In this document: positions 7,424-16,049 of the stretch, piece by piece | Numbering within the stretch: the first letter of the stretch is position 1 | How the letters are laid out: each line of letters begins with the position of its first letter | IMG/VR virus record: IMGVR_UViG_3300042520_002493 | Location: 1 to 38,439 of that record | Reading direction: 5' to 3' (one strand) | DNA from: a virus | Length of the DNA stretch: 38,439 nt | Notes under the pieces: model-generated | Told to the model about the DNA's origin: nothing | The model's input: the letters and a program-made list of their open reading frames with translations, nothing else | Databases searched by the model: none | Made by a program: the position numbers and the translations under genes

Positions 7424-9918
7424 TGAATCAGAGAACTTACAATAAGATATATGTAAACAAACAGACAGAAGAAGGTTCCGAGGGAATTTCTTTAGGATAT
7501 CAATACGAGGAAAACGAGATTACACTAAAAAAAGACACAGAAACTTTTTTTCACGTTCCAGCATATGCCACTCCAATCTCTCTTGTTAATACTGATTTAA
7601 TTATTAATGGAGCAACTGCTGGAATGTTTCCTGCAGCATCTGATAGAATTTTTAAAAGCCAAAAAGGGTATGGTGACGTAACCCCAAATGGTAATGCTTA
7701 TACGAATAACGGCATGTGGTTTTGTAGTTGGCTTTATAAAGACTCAGAGACTGGCATTCCAAGATGGTTGGATCGATATTATCAACCAGGCAAATTTGAT
7801 TATAATACTGCAGTAAATCAACTTTTTGATCAACCTCGATATGTCAAGTCCGATCCGGTGTTTAAAGACGTTCCTTCTACATTAACTTTTGAGCCCGGAG
7901 TGTTGTATCGTTATTTTCATTTAGGAGAAAAGACAGCAAAGGAATTAATAGAAACATTTGAAGGAAAAGACAGAGAGCGATTAAAGATGCACTTGACAAA
8001 GTGGGACACAACAACAATTGATCGTTCACTAAACAGTATTGACGTTTCCATTCAAACGGATGCTTCCACTTCTTCTTTAATTGTTTCTCCTTCTGCTAAT
8101 GATGGAGTTCGTATTTTTAACTCTACTTTAAATTTTAATAACCCATACAATGTAAACGCTAAGCTTGAATACAATTCGAATTATTTAAATACAAATGAGT
8201 TTACGTGGTCTTTTTGGGCATATTCTAAAGATTGGCAAGCATCTCCGTCCACTCAATTAATTGGCAATCTTTCAAGTAAAGGAGGAGGCATTGGAGTTTT
8301 TATTGATACTCTGGAAACGTTTCCGTTTTTAGCTATTCCGGAGACAACTTATGGTCACGTGATTTTTATTAACGAAAATCGTTCTGCTTATTTAGATAAG
8401 TCAGTTCAAACGAGGCTTGCTTCCGTCAATCCAGTTTGCTTTGGAATAGATTCTAATAACCACGTCATCGTATGTAATGACGATAGTGCTGGAGTAATTT
8501 ACAAAATGGATCATTCTGGTTATGTAATTAAAACCACGAAAAGCATTAACGATCCTTCTACTTTATTTGTATTTCCTCTTAGCGGAGAAAAACCGAAACA
8601 ACTATTGTGTGGATTAAATGATGACTTTTATGTTGTTACTAATAAAGCAATACATTCGTTCAATGCTGATTTTGTATACAAATCCTCCATAGGCATATCT
8701 AGTCAAGAGAACAATATAAAGGTAGCGTTTCGATATGATACTACTCTTGGTACAGCTGCATTAGACGTTTCTACAAACGTATATGATGTAAAGTTTGATG
8801 AACAAACCAAGTGGTCCATATCTTCTCAAGACGGAAATTTGTATCGCAATGATGTATTATTTTATTCATTTAAAGACAGAGCAACTAATTTTTCTATAGG
8901 TCCAGACAACAATTTATGGATAGCTCATGGTAATAATAATGTTACTGCAATCAATCCAAGTTTATCTTCTGTTATGCTTACTTTAGATGTAGGATACACA
9001 ACGATTCAAGACGGTAAAACGAGAACTAAAAATATAAGTTTTACGAAAAGATATAACAGAAAAACTAATACCAATGAATGGAACTTAGTTGTTTTTTATA
9101 CGGATGAGAAAATTTTGTATTATTATGGTTTGAATGGAAAACCAATTAAAACTTTAGATTTAAACACAACTTTTGATCCAATTCTTATACAAAAACTTTC
9201 TCAAAAAATTGAAAATACTCAATTCTTGTCAGTAGGAGACTTTACTGGTTATGAGAGACAGCGTATTTTTAGTAAGCTACCTCCTTATTTAAACAAGCCT
9301 CAGATATCAATAAAAGCTTCTGTTAAAGATACTTCTAAAACAGGAGTAATATATAACTGCCCAACAAAAGCATTTGGCTCGATACAAAATTGGGAAAAAG
9401 ATAGCTGGAAGCATTTTGTTCTCGTATTTAAAAATAAAATAGGAATCTTATATTGTGATGACACAAAAATAGCAGAACTCAAACTTAGAGGTCAAGACAG
9501 TTTAAGTTTTGATACTCAACCTTCGTTTTTTATTGGAACTCCGACTGGAAGCGTGTTTGGAATGAATTCTGAACTTAAATGTGTGTCCAACATCTTTAAT
9601 GGAAAGATAGGAGACGTTAGAGCGTTTGATTATGCTTTAGACTTTCGCAATATTAATTTATTTGAACACGCTAGTATGGTATCTCAAGATTTAATTTGGC
9701 CCTTGCCGATCCCCAAAACGCAATATGTAGAACACATTGAAAGAATGTTTAAGCACAAGCTTCCAGGGGCCAAATCTCAATTTTTTAAATTAAAACTTAC
9801 AGGAACAGGCATTACTGACCCAACAACAAAAAAACTAGTTGAAGAAGAAATATTAGATTTAATCAAGGAAACCAAACCAGCTTACGTCGATTTAATTAAG
9901 ATTGAGTGGGTCGACTAA
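7423..9918 (+). CDS. Putative virion adhesin: LamG-like fold interrupted by a propeller-like segment (831 aa)
   Basis: Residues 1-200 are a structural N-terminal part without clear family. A concanavalin/LamG-type jelly roll begins at about residue 255 (NEFTWSFWAYSKDW, GNLSSKGGGIGVFID). It resumes at about 625-750 with the typical second half (SWKHFVLVFKNKIGILYCD, FFIGTP, FNGKIGDVRAFDYAL). Between them, residues about 330-600 read like beta-propeller blades (CFGIDSNNHVIVCND, SIGPDNNLWIAHGNN, WNLVVFYTDEKILYYYG). The C-terminal 70 residues are a compact alpha/beta tail. LamG folds usually bind carbohydrate, so a host-surface adhesin is a reasonable inference. The start overlaps the preceding stop by one base. 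Confidence 0.75.
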   Translation: MNQRTYNKIYVNKQTEEGSEGISLGYQYEENEITLKKDTETFFHVPAYATPISLVNTDLIINGATAGMFPAASDRIFKSQKGYGDVTPNGNAYTNNGMWFCSWLYKDSETGIPRWLDRYYQPGKFDYNTAVNQLFDQPRYVKSDPVFKDVPSTLTFEPGVLYRYFHLGEKTAKELIETFEGKDRERLKMHLTKWDTTTIDRSLNSIDVSIQTDASTSSLIVSPSANDGVRIFNSTLNFNNPYNVNAKLEYNSNYLNTNEFTWSFWAYSKDWQASPSTQLIGNLSSKGGGIGVFIDTLETFPFLAIPETTYGHVIFINENRSAYLDKSVQTRLASVNPVCFGIDSNNHVIVCNDDSAGVIYKMDHSGYVIKTTKSINDPSTLFVFPLSGEKPKQLLCGLNDDFYVVTNKAIHSFNADFVYKSSIGISSQENNIKVAFRYDTTLGTAALDVSTNVYDVKFDEQTKWSISSQDGNLYRNDVLFYSFKDRATNFSIGPDNNLWIAHGNNNVTAINPSLSSVMLTLDVGYTTIQDGKTRTKNISFTKRYNRKTNTNEWNLVVFYTDEKILYYYGLNGKPIKTLDLNTTFDPILIQKLSQKIENTQFLSVGDFTGYERQRIFSKLPPYLNKPQISIKASVKDTSKTGVIYNCPTKAFGSIQNWEKDSWKHFVLVFKNKIGILYCDDTKIAELKLRGQDSLSFDTQPSFFIGTPTGSVFGMNSELKCVSNIFNGKIGDVRAFDYALDFRNINLFEHASMVSQDLIWPLPIPKTQYVEHIERMFKHKLPGAKSQFFKLKLTGTGITDPTTKKLVEEEILDLIKETKPAYVDLIKIEWVD

Positions 9919-9930
9919 TTTTTTTGTAGA

Positions 9931-9937
9931 ATAAATA
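9931..9937 (+). promoter_or_regulatory. T4-type late promoter motif (AATAAATA)
   Basis: Located in the 25-nt gap before the ATG at 9944, with 6 nt (ATTAAA) between motif and start codon and no Shine-Dalgarno. Confidence 0.6.
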
Positions 9938-9943
9938 ATTAAA

Positions 9944-12900
9944 ATGTCACTTGATCTGTTTGTAAATTTTGAAAGATGTAATAACAACAGTGTTTTCTAC
10001 AGATTGATTTCTGCTGTTCCCTACAGCGCTACAGCTCGAATATCAAGTGACTCATTCGAGCTGTCTGCTTTGCCGAATTATTTTACAGCAAAATATACAA
10101 TAAACAACGTGCCAAGCAGTTTGGCTGACTTTGATTTAAATAGCGGAGTTTCTTTATCATTTGATAGAAGATACGCCGGAACCCATTCCATACAAGTTTA
10201 TTTGTCAGCCAAAAATGACCCAACAGATGTAACTGGTTACTCAATGTCTGTTAAGTTTTTGGATTCGTTTCCAACAGCCACTTTTGTTGCCTATCCGAGT
10301 TCATATTTCATTGAACAAACTGGAGAACAAATAACATCAACCAAAGAAAAATACGACAGAGGTCCGGGTTTATTCTTTTACGGAGAAGGCCATACCGAAT
10401 TAATACAGTTGTCAGCAAGAGGCACGACAGCAAATATAAATTGGCTAGTAGGAAATCAAACAAATTCAACGGAGTGGGCGATTACTCCAAGGACCTCCAA
10501 TACTGCAACAGTAAAAATTTCTTCTACATTATCTCAAGACGAAAAAATACCAATTCATTTGCGTCTTACCACTCCGGATATTACATTAAACGGACCTATT
10601 CATTATTACGACGATGCTACAGGAGAAAAGAAAAACTATAGTTTTTATGATTCATCCTTGCTGCCTTCAGGAGTTGAACGAGCAGACAATAAATTTAAAA
10701 GTCACATTCACGTAAGACCTTATCCGAATACGACAAACTATACGTTTGTTCCTGCTTTTAGTTCGTCTTTAACTCAGCTTCCATTTGATTATACAACAAA
10801 TTGGTTTGAAACTAGATTAATAGACAAACAAATTTCTTCTTTATTGTACTATGGTTTGAGCGCTACTACGTGGCAAACAGATGCTGTAATAGATAACATT
10901 TCACAAGCAGGCAATTGGTCATATCGCACTGCGTACCTTCCAACAACAAATGGTTATAGATTTCCTTTAAACTACATCCAAACAGCAACGGAATCTATTC
11001 CGATTTTAAAAATTTCTCCTCTAACAGATACAACTGTTACGAGCACAGTGTCAGCTTTTAAAAAGGTACAAATTCAAAAATTTCCTTATGATTGGCAGCC
11101 AAACATTCAAAGAGAAGTGTATAGCAGTGCTACGGTTATAACTACGCAGCCGTTCGTAAAACTATATACACCAAATTTTTTAGCCATCAAGAATGATGTA
11201 ACTTATTTTGAACCTCTGCAAGTTTTTGCTCAGCCTCACCTTCAACTGCAAAAAGTAAGTATTTCTTCGGAACATTCCAATACGAGAGTTTTGTCTGGAA
11301 GTAGTCTGCAGAAGCCATTTGAGATTACTTTCACCAAATTAGGAAAGCAAACATTGACTGTTACGTCTGCATTTTTAAATATAAACACAAATCAGGTTGA
11401 TGAAGTTACTAACATTATTCCTGACATGGTTGATGTAGTAGAAGCATATGATGATGCAGCCATAGTTGAGTATTATCACTCCACCAACACGTCTCTTAAT
11501 ACATATGAGTTGAGTGCTCCATCTCTTTCCCCTAATGAGTGGGTAACAGAAAAAAACATTAATACTGTGCTTGAGTTTTTATATGAAGAAATAGAAAAGA
11601 TTAACAATCACACCAATCTTTATGTAACGGATAGTAACTTTTATGCTTGGCTAGGAAATTCTAATTACCGTTGGACTGATCTTGAATGTCTTCCCGGAAA
11701 TACTGATAAATTAAAATGGTCGGATCATGTACCAACTCAACTTGACACCAATAGTAACGGGTTTCCTTTGTTTTGGAATCAACAAACCTGTAACACGGAA
11801 GTGGAGAGCGATAAAACTTGCTTGCAAAAATATTGTTTAGAATGGAGATGGGACGCTCGCCGCAGAGCAAACTCCACTATTCCGACAACTTGGAAGAGTA
11901 CTCGAACGGGGGCTTCTTTGGCAAAGAAGTGGTCCTACGAACCTTGCGAATTAGATTCTATTGCTTTGCCTTGCGATTTAGGAAGCTGGCACACAAGCAC
12001 CATTGATCAAGAATTTTTCCCATTACAATTTTGTGGATATACAGAAGGATGTGTGAATAATGCTTGTATAGAAATTGGAAATTATTTAGTTATAGCAAAA
12101 AAAACCGAATTAGTATTAGTTAAAAATACATACGCTCCTTCTAAATTACACAGAGCGGGATTAGCTGACACGTTGTATGCTTTTGCTAATATTGAAGGAG
12201 TGTGTTCTGCTGGAAATAAAGTATATGTGCTGGATTCGTTAATTCCGAGAGTTTCAGTATATGAAGTAGAAAATGATAGATTGACTCAAGTAGATTCTTG
12301 GGGTCGGTTTGGACTTGTGTCTAATGCTTATGGATTTAATAGACCGAAAGACATTGCAGTTGATCAAAACAATTCATTATATATAACCGATACAGGGAAC
12401 AAGGTTATAAAAAAATATACACTAGCTGGAAAATATCTTAAAACATACAAACATTCTTCATTTGATGCTGAGTCTCCAATAAGTGTTTGTATCGATTCTG
12501 CTCGGCTCATGCACGTACTTTTAACCACAAAAGTAATTGTTCTTAATCAAAGTGGAGAATATGTAACGGAATATAAATTATCTTCTAATGTCCGTAATCC
12601 TTCTAAAATCGTATGTTCTCACAATAGAGAAATAATTTACGTTTCTCATTTTCACGGAGTAGACAAATACTTTAGAACCGGAGTATTGTTTGATGCGTTA
12701 ATAAACAAAATGTCTTGCTCAAATGGTTTATATTTAGAGCAATTTAAAGGAGTTTTTCACAACGCTAAGAGAGAATTGTATATTTGTGCAAATGACAAAA
12801 TACTAAAATATACAGACAGAATGAAGTTAGTATCTACTAAATCTCCAATCCCAAGCGATTTGTATTGGGGTTTTGATAACATTAAAATCCACAAAGAGGA

Positions 12901-13144
12901 ATATATACAGTCTTGGGTTTATCTCAAAGCCTTTCACAGACTGTGGGACAACGTAGAATTAATTCGCAATTCGCTGCATTATAATATGGCTACACATCCA
13001 GAACAAAAGACATATGTGGCTCCTTTATATACTAAATCCGACATAACCATCGGACAAAACGAAATAGTTACAAATTCTGTAATTAATAGACTAACTAAAC
13101 AGCTATGGACCAACATCCAGTTGCTGGCAAATTACTTTAATTAA
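9944..13144 (+). CDS. Large putative virion protein with Ig-like regions, Cys-rich segment and NHL beta-propeller (1066 aa)
   Basis: Residues 1-500 are beta-rich and Ig/PKD-like in character (for example GTHSIQVYLSAKN, LGKQTLTVTSAFLN). Residues about 580-707 hold nine Cys together with many Trp. Residues about 715-925 are an NHL-type propeller: the blade RPKDIAVDQNNSLYITDTGN with KVIKKYTLAGKYLKTY is a textbook NHL repeat, with further blades around KVYVLDSLIPRVSVYE and IVCSHNREIIYVSHF. The C-terminal 120 residues look helical (YIQSWVYLKAFHRLWDNVEL) and may join it to the virion. NHL propellers generally mediate protein, RNA or glycan contacts. A tail or adhesin role is inferred from size, context and late promoter. 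Confidence 0.75.
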   Translation: MSLDLFVNFERCNNNSVFYRLISAVPYSATARISSDSFELSALPNYFTAKYTINNVPSSLADFDLNSGVSLSFDRRYAGTHSIQVYLSAKNDPTDVTGYSMSVKFLDSFPTATFVAYPSSYFIEQTGEQITSTKEKYDRGPGLFFYGEGHTELIQLSARGTTANINWLVGNQTNSTEWAITPRTSNTATVKISSTLSQDEKIPIHLRLTTPDITLNGPIHYYDDATGEKKNYSFYDSSLLPSGVERADNKFKSHIHVRPYPNTTNYTFVPAFSSSLTQLPFDYTTNWFETRLIDKQISSLLYYGLSATTWQTDAVIDNISQAGNWSYRTAYLPTTNGYRFPLNYIQTATESIPILKISPLTDTTVTSTVSAFKKVQIQKFPYDWQPNIQREVYSSATVITTQPFVKLYTPNFLAIKNDVTYFEPLQVFAQPHLQLQKVSISSEHSNTRVLSGSSLQKPFEITFTKLGKQTLTVTSAFLNINTNQVDEVTNIIPDMVDVVEAYDDAAIVEYYHSTNTSLNTYELSAPSLSPNEWVTEKNINTVLEFLYEEIEKINNHTNLYVTDSNFYAWLGNSNYRWTDLECLPGNTDKLKWSDHVPTQLDTNSNGFPLFWNQQTCNTEVESDKTCLQKYCLEWRWDARRRANSTIPTTWKSTRTGASLAKKWSYEPCELDSIALPCDLGSWHTSTIDQEFFPLQFCGYTEGCVNNACIEIGNYLVIAKKTELVLVKNTYAPSKLHRAGLADTLYAFANIEGVCSAGNKVYVLDSLIPRVSVYEVENDRLTQVDSWGRFGLVSNAYGFNRPKDIAVDQNNSLYITDTGNKVIKKYTLAGKYLKTYKHSSFDAESPISVCIDSARLMHVLLTTKVIVLNQSGEYVTEYKLSSNVRNPSKIVCSHNREIIYVSHFHGVDKYFRTGVLFDALINKMSCSNGLYLEQFKGVFHNAKRELYICANDKILKYTDRMKLVSTKSPIPSDLYWGFDNIKIHKEEYIQSWVYLKAFHRLWDNVELIRNSLHYNMATHPEQKTYVAPLYTKSDITIGQNEIVTNSVINRLTKQLWTNIQLLANYFN

Positions 13145-13145
13145 A

Positions 13146-13152
13146 TTAAATA
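13146..13152 (+). promoter_or_regulatory. Degenerate late promoter-like motif (TTAAATA)
   Basis: TTAAATA lies in the 17-nt gap before the fibre gene at 13162, 9 nt from its ATG. One mismatch to ATAAATA in AT-rich sequence, so only suggestive. Confidence 0.3.
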
Positions 13153-13161
13153 ATACATATT

Positions 13162-15726
13162 ATGCTTTCAAACAGTTTGACCCAAATTAGCCAGAACGAG
13201 TGTATTGGAAATTCTCTTTCTGCTATTAACAACAACTTTTCCAAAGTTGGAACTAGAGTTGATGCATTGGAAGCATCTTTGAGTACAAACGTACAAAAAA
13301 TAGTTGCTGGCTCAAACATTACAATATCTCCTTTGAGTGGTTCAGGAGTTGTTACTATCAATAGCACAATCAACAATAGCAATATTGTGTTGAGTGGTCA
13401 GAACTTAGGAACAACTGGAGCTGGAGTTTTTAAAGAAAAGAGCGGTCAAAATTTAACATTCAAAAGAATTGTAGGAAGCGGCACAAATATTTTAATCACT
13501 GAAGACAGCAATACTATTAAAATTGCAGCATTGGGAATAAATGGATCTCCTGGAATTACGACTCAAAATTTAGGCACAGGAGTAGGGATTGCTGCTGTTG
13601 GCTCAGGGTCTGTGTTGCCTTTTAAATCTCTTGTTCCCGGACAGGGAATTAGTATAGCTAGTGGCTCTACTTCAGTTATTATATCCACAGCTTTATCAGG
13701 AAAAAACGTTGGAGTTGGCACAGGAGTTTACAAATCTCTTTCCGGTAACAACCTTTTATTAAAATCAATAACCAATGGAACCGGTAACGTTTTTATTGAA
13801 AACAAAGCCAATGAGCTTGCTATTCACGTAAATGAAACCACCACAGGGCTTAATGTGGGAACCGGAGCTTATTTATTTAAAGAAAAACTGAGTAATGGTT
13901 TAGTGTTTAAAAGTTTATTAAGTTCTACTCCAAACGTTACAATTACAGAACGAGCTCAAGATATTGCAATCGGAGTTAATGAAATTACTACAGGAAGAAA
14001 TATAGGAACTGGTACGGGAGCAATATTTGCTCAAAAGTCAGGAAGCGAGCTTTTATTAAAAACTCTCAAAAAAGGCAACAATATTCAATTAACAGATAAC
14101 GGCACGGAAATTAGAATCGACGCTGTTGCAACGGGATCCGGAGGAGAAGTTAATGAGGGAAGAAATTTAGGCTCCGGAGTGGAAGTTTACAAGGATAAAA
14201 ACGGAGTAGAATTATTATTCAGAACACTAAGTGCTGGCCCAGGTATTAATGTATCGCAAGGTTCAAACGTTATAACAATTAGCGCAATTCCTCCTGTGGC
14301 AGGAAGAGGGGATGTTATTGGAGCATACAATGAAAACGAAGCAGCTCTCAACACAGCAGGCATGCACACAGGCATCAAAACATCAAGTGGATTCTTAACA
14401 TTCAGAAGCCTAAGTGGTGGACCAAACGTTGTCATTACTCAAACTCCTTTAAATGTAGCAGTTCAATTGTCGGGGGTTGTTACAAATGCCAGAAATGCCG
14501 TATTTGGTTCAGGAACTGGAGAAGTGTTTAAAGGCAAAACTGACAACATTTTAGAATACAGAACAATTAAAGCTGGTCCTGGAATGTCAATTATTACAGG
14601 AACTCATGATGTAATAATTTCTTCTACGCTGCAAGCCAGCTTAGACTCTTTAACAACGTCATATAAAAACAAAGTTATTAATGGCAATTTTGATATATGG
14701 CAATGGGCAACGAGATCAATTTTAAACCCCACGACAGGAAATGTTTCTACAGTTACTGACTCAGAAATAGTAGATTCTAATAACAGTTCAATTTCTCGCT
14801 ACTTAGCCGATAGATGGGCATTTTATGCTGGCAAACCCACTACAGGAGGAGCAGGAACTCAATTGGCCACTTTTAGCAAGAAGCAAGCGGACGCAAATGA
14901 CATATTCGCCATACCTTCAAGACCTTCTTTTTATGGCAGAGTTACTTTGAAATCAAGAGCAGTTGGTACAGAAGAACAAATTATTCCTACAACTTTGTTT
15001 CACCGTATTGAAAACGTATTTCAACTTGCGGGCAAGAAAGTTACACTTTCGTTTTACGCTCGTTCAAATAATCTAGGTTCACCTACAATCAAATTGTTTT
15101 TAAACCAGTATTACAAAGCTTCTTATCCTCAATACAATACATATTACAAAGATAATCCAATAACTAATTTTAATTTAACTAGTGGCTGGCAAAGATACTC
15201 GATTACATTTAACGTCCCAACGATAAGAAAGACAATGTTAAATGCTGCTTGGAATAGTAATGCTCCTGATTATAATCAAATGTTTGTGGAATCGTTTACA
15301 CAAATAGTGTTTGAGCTACCAGGAAACATGGATAGATATATTGACTTTTCTAGTGTTCAATTAGAAGAAGGTTCAATAGCAACATCTTTTGAGCCAAGAC
15401 CATATGGAGCTGAACTGATGTTGTGTCAGCGTTACTTTGAAACAGGAGACAGCTTTTCTGCTCAAATAGGAGTAATGGCTGAAGAAAATAGAGTAGAAAT
15501 ACCGTTCAAAGTTGCTAAAAGAATTACTCCTCTAATGAGAACTGATAATAGAACAGTTTTATTTAAAAACGCTGGATTAAATTCTTCTTCAAATGTTGTC
15601 AATCATTCGTTCTTTAATGTATCAAACACGCACACTAGAACAAAATATTCAGCTTACGGAAACAACATTATTACAAATCCTTTTGTTTACAATTGGGCAG
15701 CTGATGCAGAATACTTTATCGCATGA
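13162..15726 (+). CDS. Tail fibre with eight tandem beta repeats and C-terminal carbohydrate-binding-like domain (854 aa)
   Basis: The N-terminus carries QNECIGNSLSAINNNFSKV, a module shared with two minus-strand fibres and probably a docking site. Residues about 80-490 contain eight degenerate repeats of 43-50 residues with the pattern N-x-GTG-x-VFK-x-KSG-x-xL-x-FK-x-L followed by a Gly-rich turn and I-x-I strands, expected to build an elongated trimeric beta shaft. From residue 503 (KVINGNFDIWQ) to the end is a jelly-roll of the kind common at phage fibre tips. It includes the hallmark VQLEEGSIATSFEPRP and ELMLCQRYFETG. Likely a receptor-binding fibre. The stop overlaps the next start by 4 nt. 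Confidence 0.88.
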   Translation: MLSNSLTQISQNECIGNSLSAINNNFSKVGTRVDALEASLSTNVQKIVAGSNITISPLSGSGVVTINSTINNSNIVLSGQNLGTTGAGVFKEKSGQNLTFKRIVGSGTNILITEDSNTIKIAALGINGSPGITTQNLGTGVGIAAVGSGSVLPFKSLVPGQGISIASGSTSVIISTALSGKNVGVGTGVYKSLSGNNLLLKSITNGTGNVFIENKANELAIHVNETTTGLNVGTGAYLFKEKLSNGLVFKSLLSSTPNVTITERAQDIAIGVNEITTGRNIGTGTGAIFAQKSGSELLLKTLKKGNNIQLTDNGTEIRIDAVATGSGGEVNEGRNLGSGVEVYKDKNGVELLFRTLSAGPGINVSQGSNVITISAIPPVAGRGDVIGAYNENEAALNTAGMHTGIKTSSGFLTFRSLSGGPNVVITQTPLNVAVQLSGVVTNARNAVFGSGTGEVFKGKTDNILEYRTIKAGPGMSIITGTHDVIISSTLQASLDSLTTSYKNKVINGNFDIWQWATRSILNPTTGNVSTVTDSEIVDSNNSSISRYLADRWAFYAGKPTTGGAGTQLATFSKKQADANDIFAIPSRPSFYGRVTLKSRAVGTEEQIIPTTLFHRIENVFQLAGKKVTLSFYARSNNLGSPTIKLFLNQYYKASYPQYNTYYKDNPITNFNLTSGWQRYSITFNVPTIRKTMLNAAWNSNAPDYNQMFVESFTQIVFELPGNMDRYIDFSSVQLEEGSIATSFEPRPYGAELMLCQRYFETGDSFSAQIGVMAEENRVEIPFKVAKRITPLMRTDNRTVLFKNAGLNSSSNVVNHSFFNVSNTHTRTKYSAYGNNIITNPFVYNWAADAEYFIA

Positions 15727-16046
15727 AAACTTATTACGAAACTGAAAGTGGAATTGACACAGGAGATTTTCTTGTTCCCGTTGATCATCCTTATTATGCA
15801 GTCATTGCAAAAGAAATAGAAAACAACGAAGCAGAAGTCAAACCTGTAGAAAAATTAACAGCTCAGCAAACGTGGAGATCTGTAAGAGAAAAAAGAAACC
15901 AGATGCTCATGGAGTCAGATTGGACTGCTCTGCCTGACGCAGCTGTAGCAAAGAAAACCGAGTGGATGACTTACAGAATGTTGTTAAGACAAATCCCTCA
16001 AATGTATACTAACCCTGCCAAAATTGTTTGGCCTACTTCTCCTTAA
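15723..16046 (+). CDS. Tail fibre assembly chaperone-like protein (107 aa)
   Basis: The C-terminal half shows the pattern of phage tail assembly chaperones (Phage_tail_APC/DUF4376-like): TWRSVREKRNQMLMESDWTA, then LPDAAVAKKTEWMTYRMLLR with a Pro at the end. The W-x-x-x-R-x-x-R-N-x-x-L-x-x-S-D-W-T signature and the Y-R-x-x-L-R-x-I-P ending are the basis. The start (ATG at 15723) overlaps the fibre stop as ATGA, so it is translationally coupled to the fibre it probably helps fold or attach. Its stop is only 3 nt from the stop of the opposing 1868-residue gene. Confidence 0.75.
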   Translation: MKTYYETESGIDTGDFLVPVDHPYYAVIAKEIENNEAEVKPVEKLTAQQTWRSVREKRNQMLMESDWTALPDAAVAKKTEWMTYRMLLRQIPQMYTNPAKIVWPTSP

Positions 16047-16049
16047 TTC

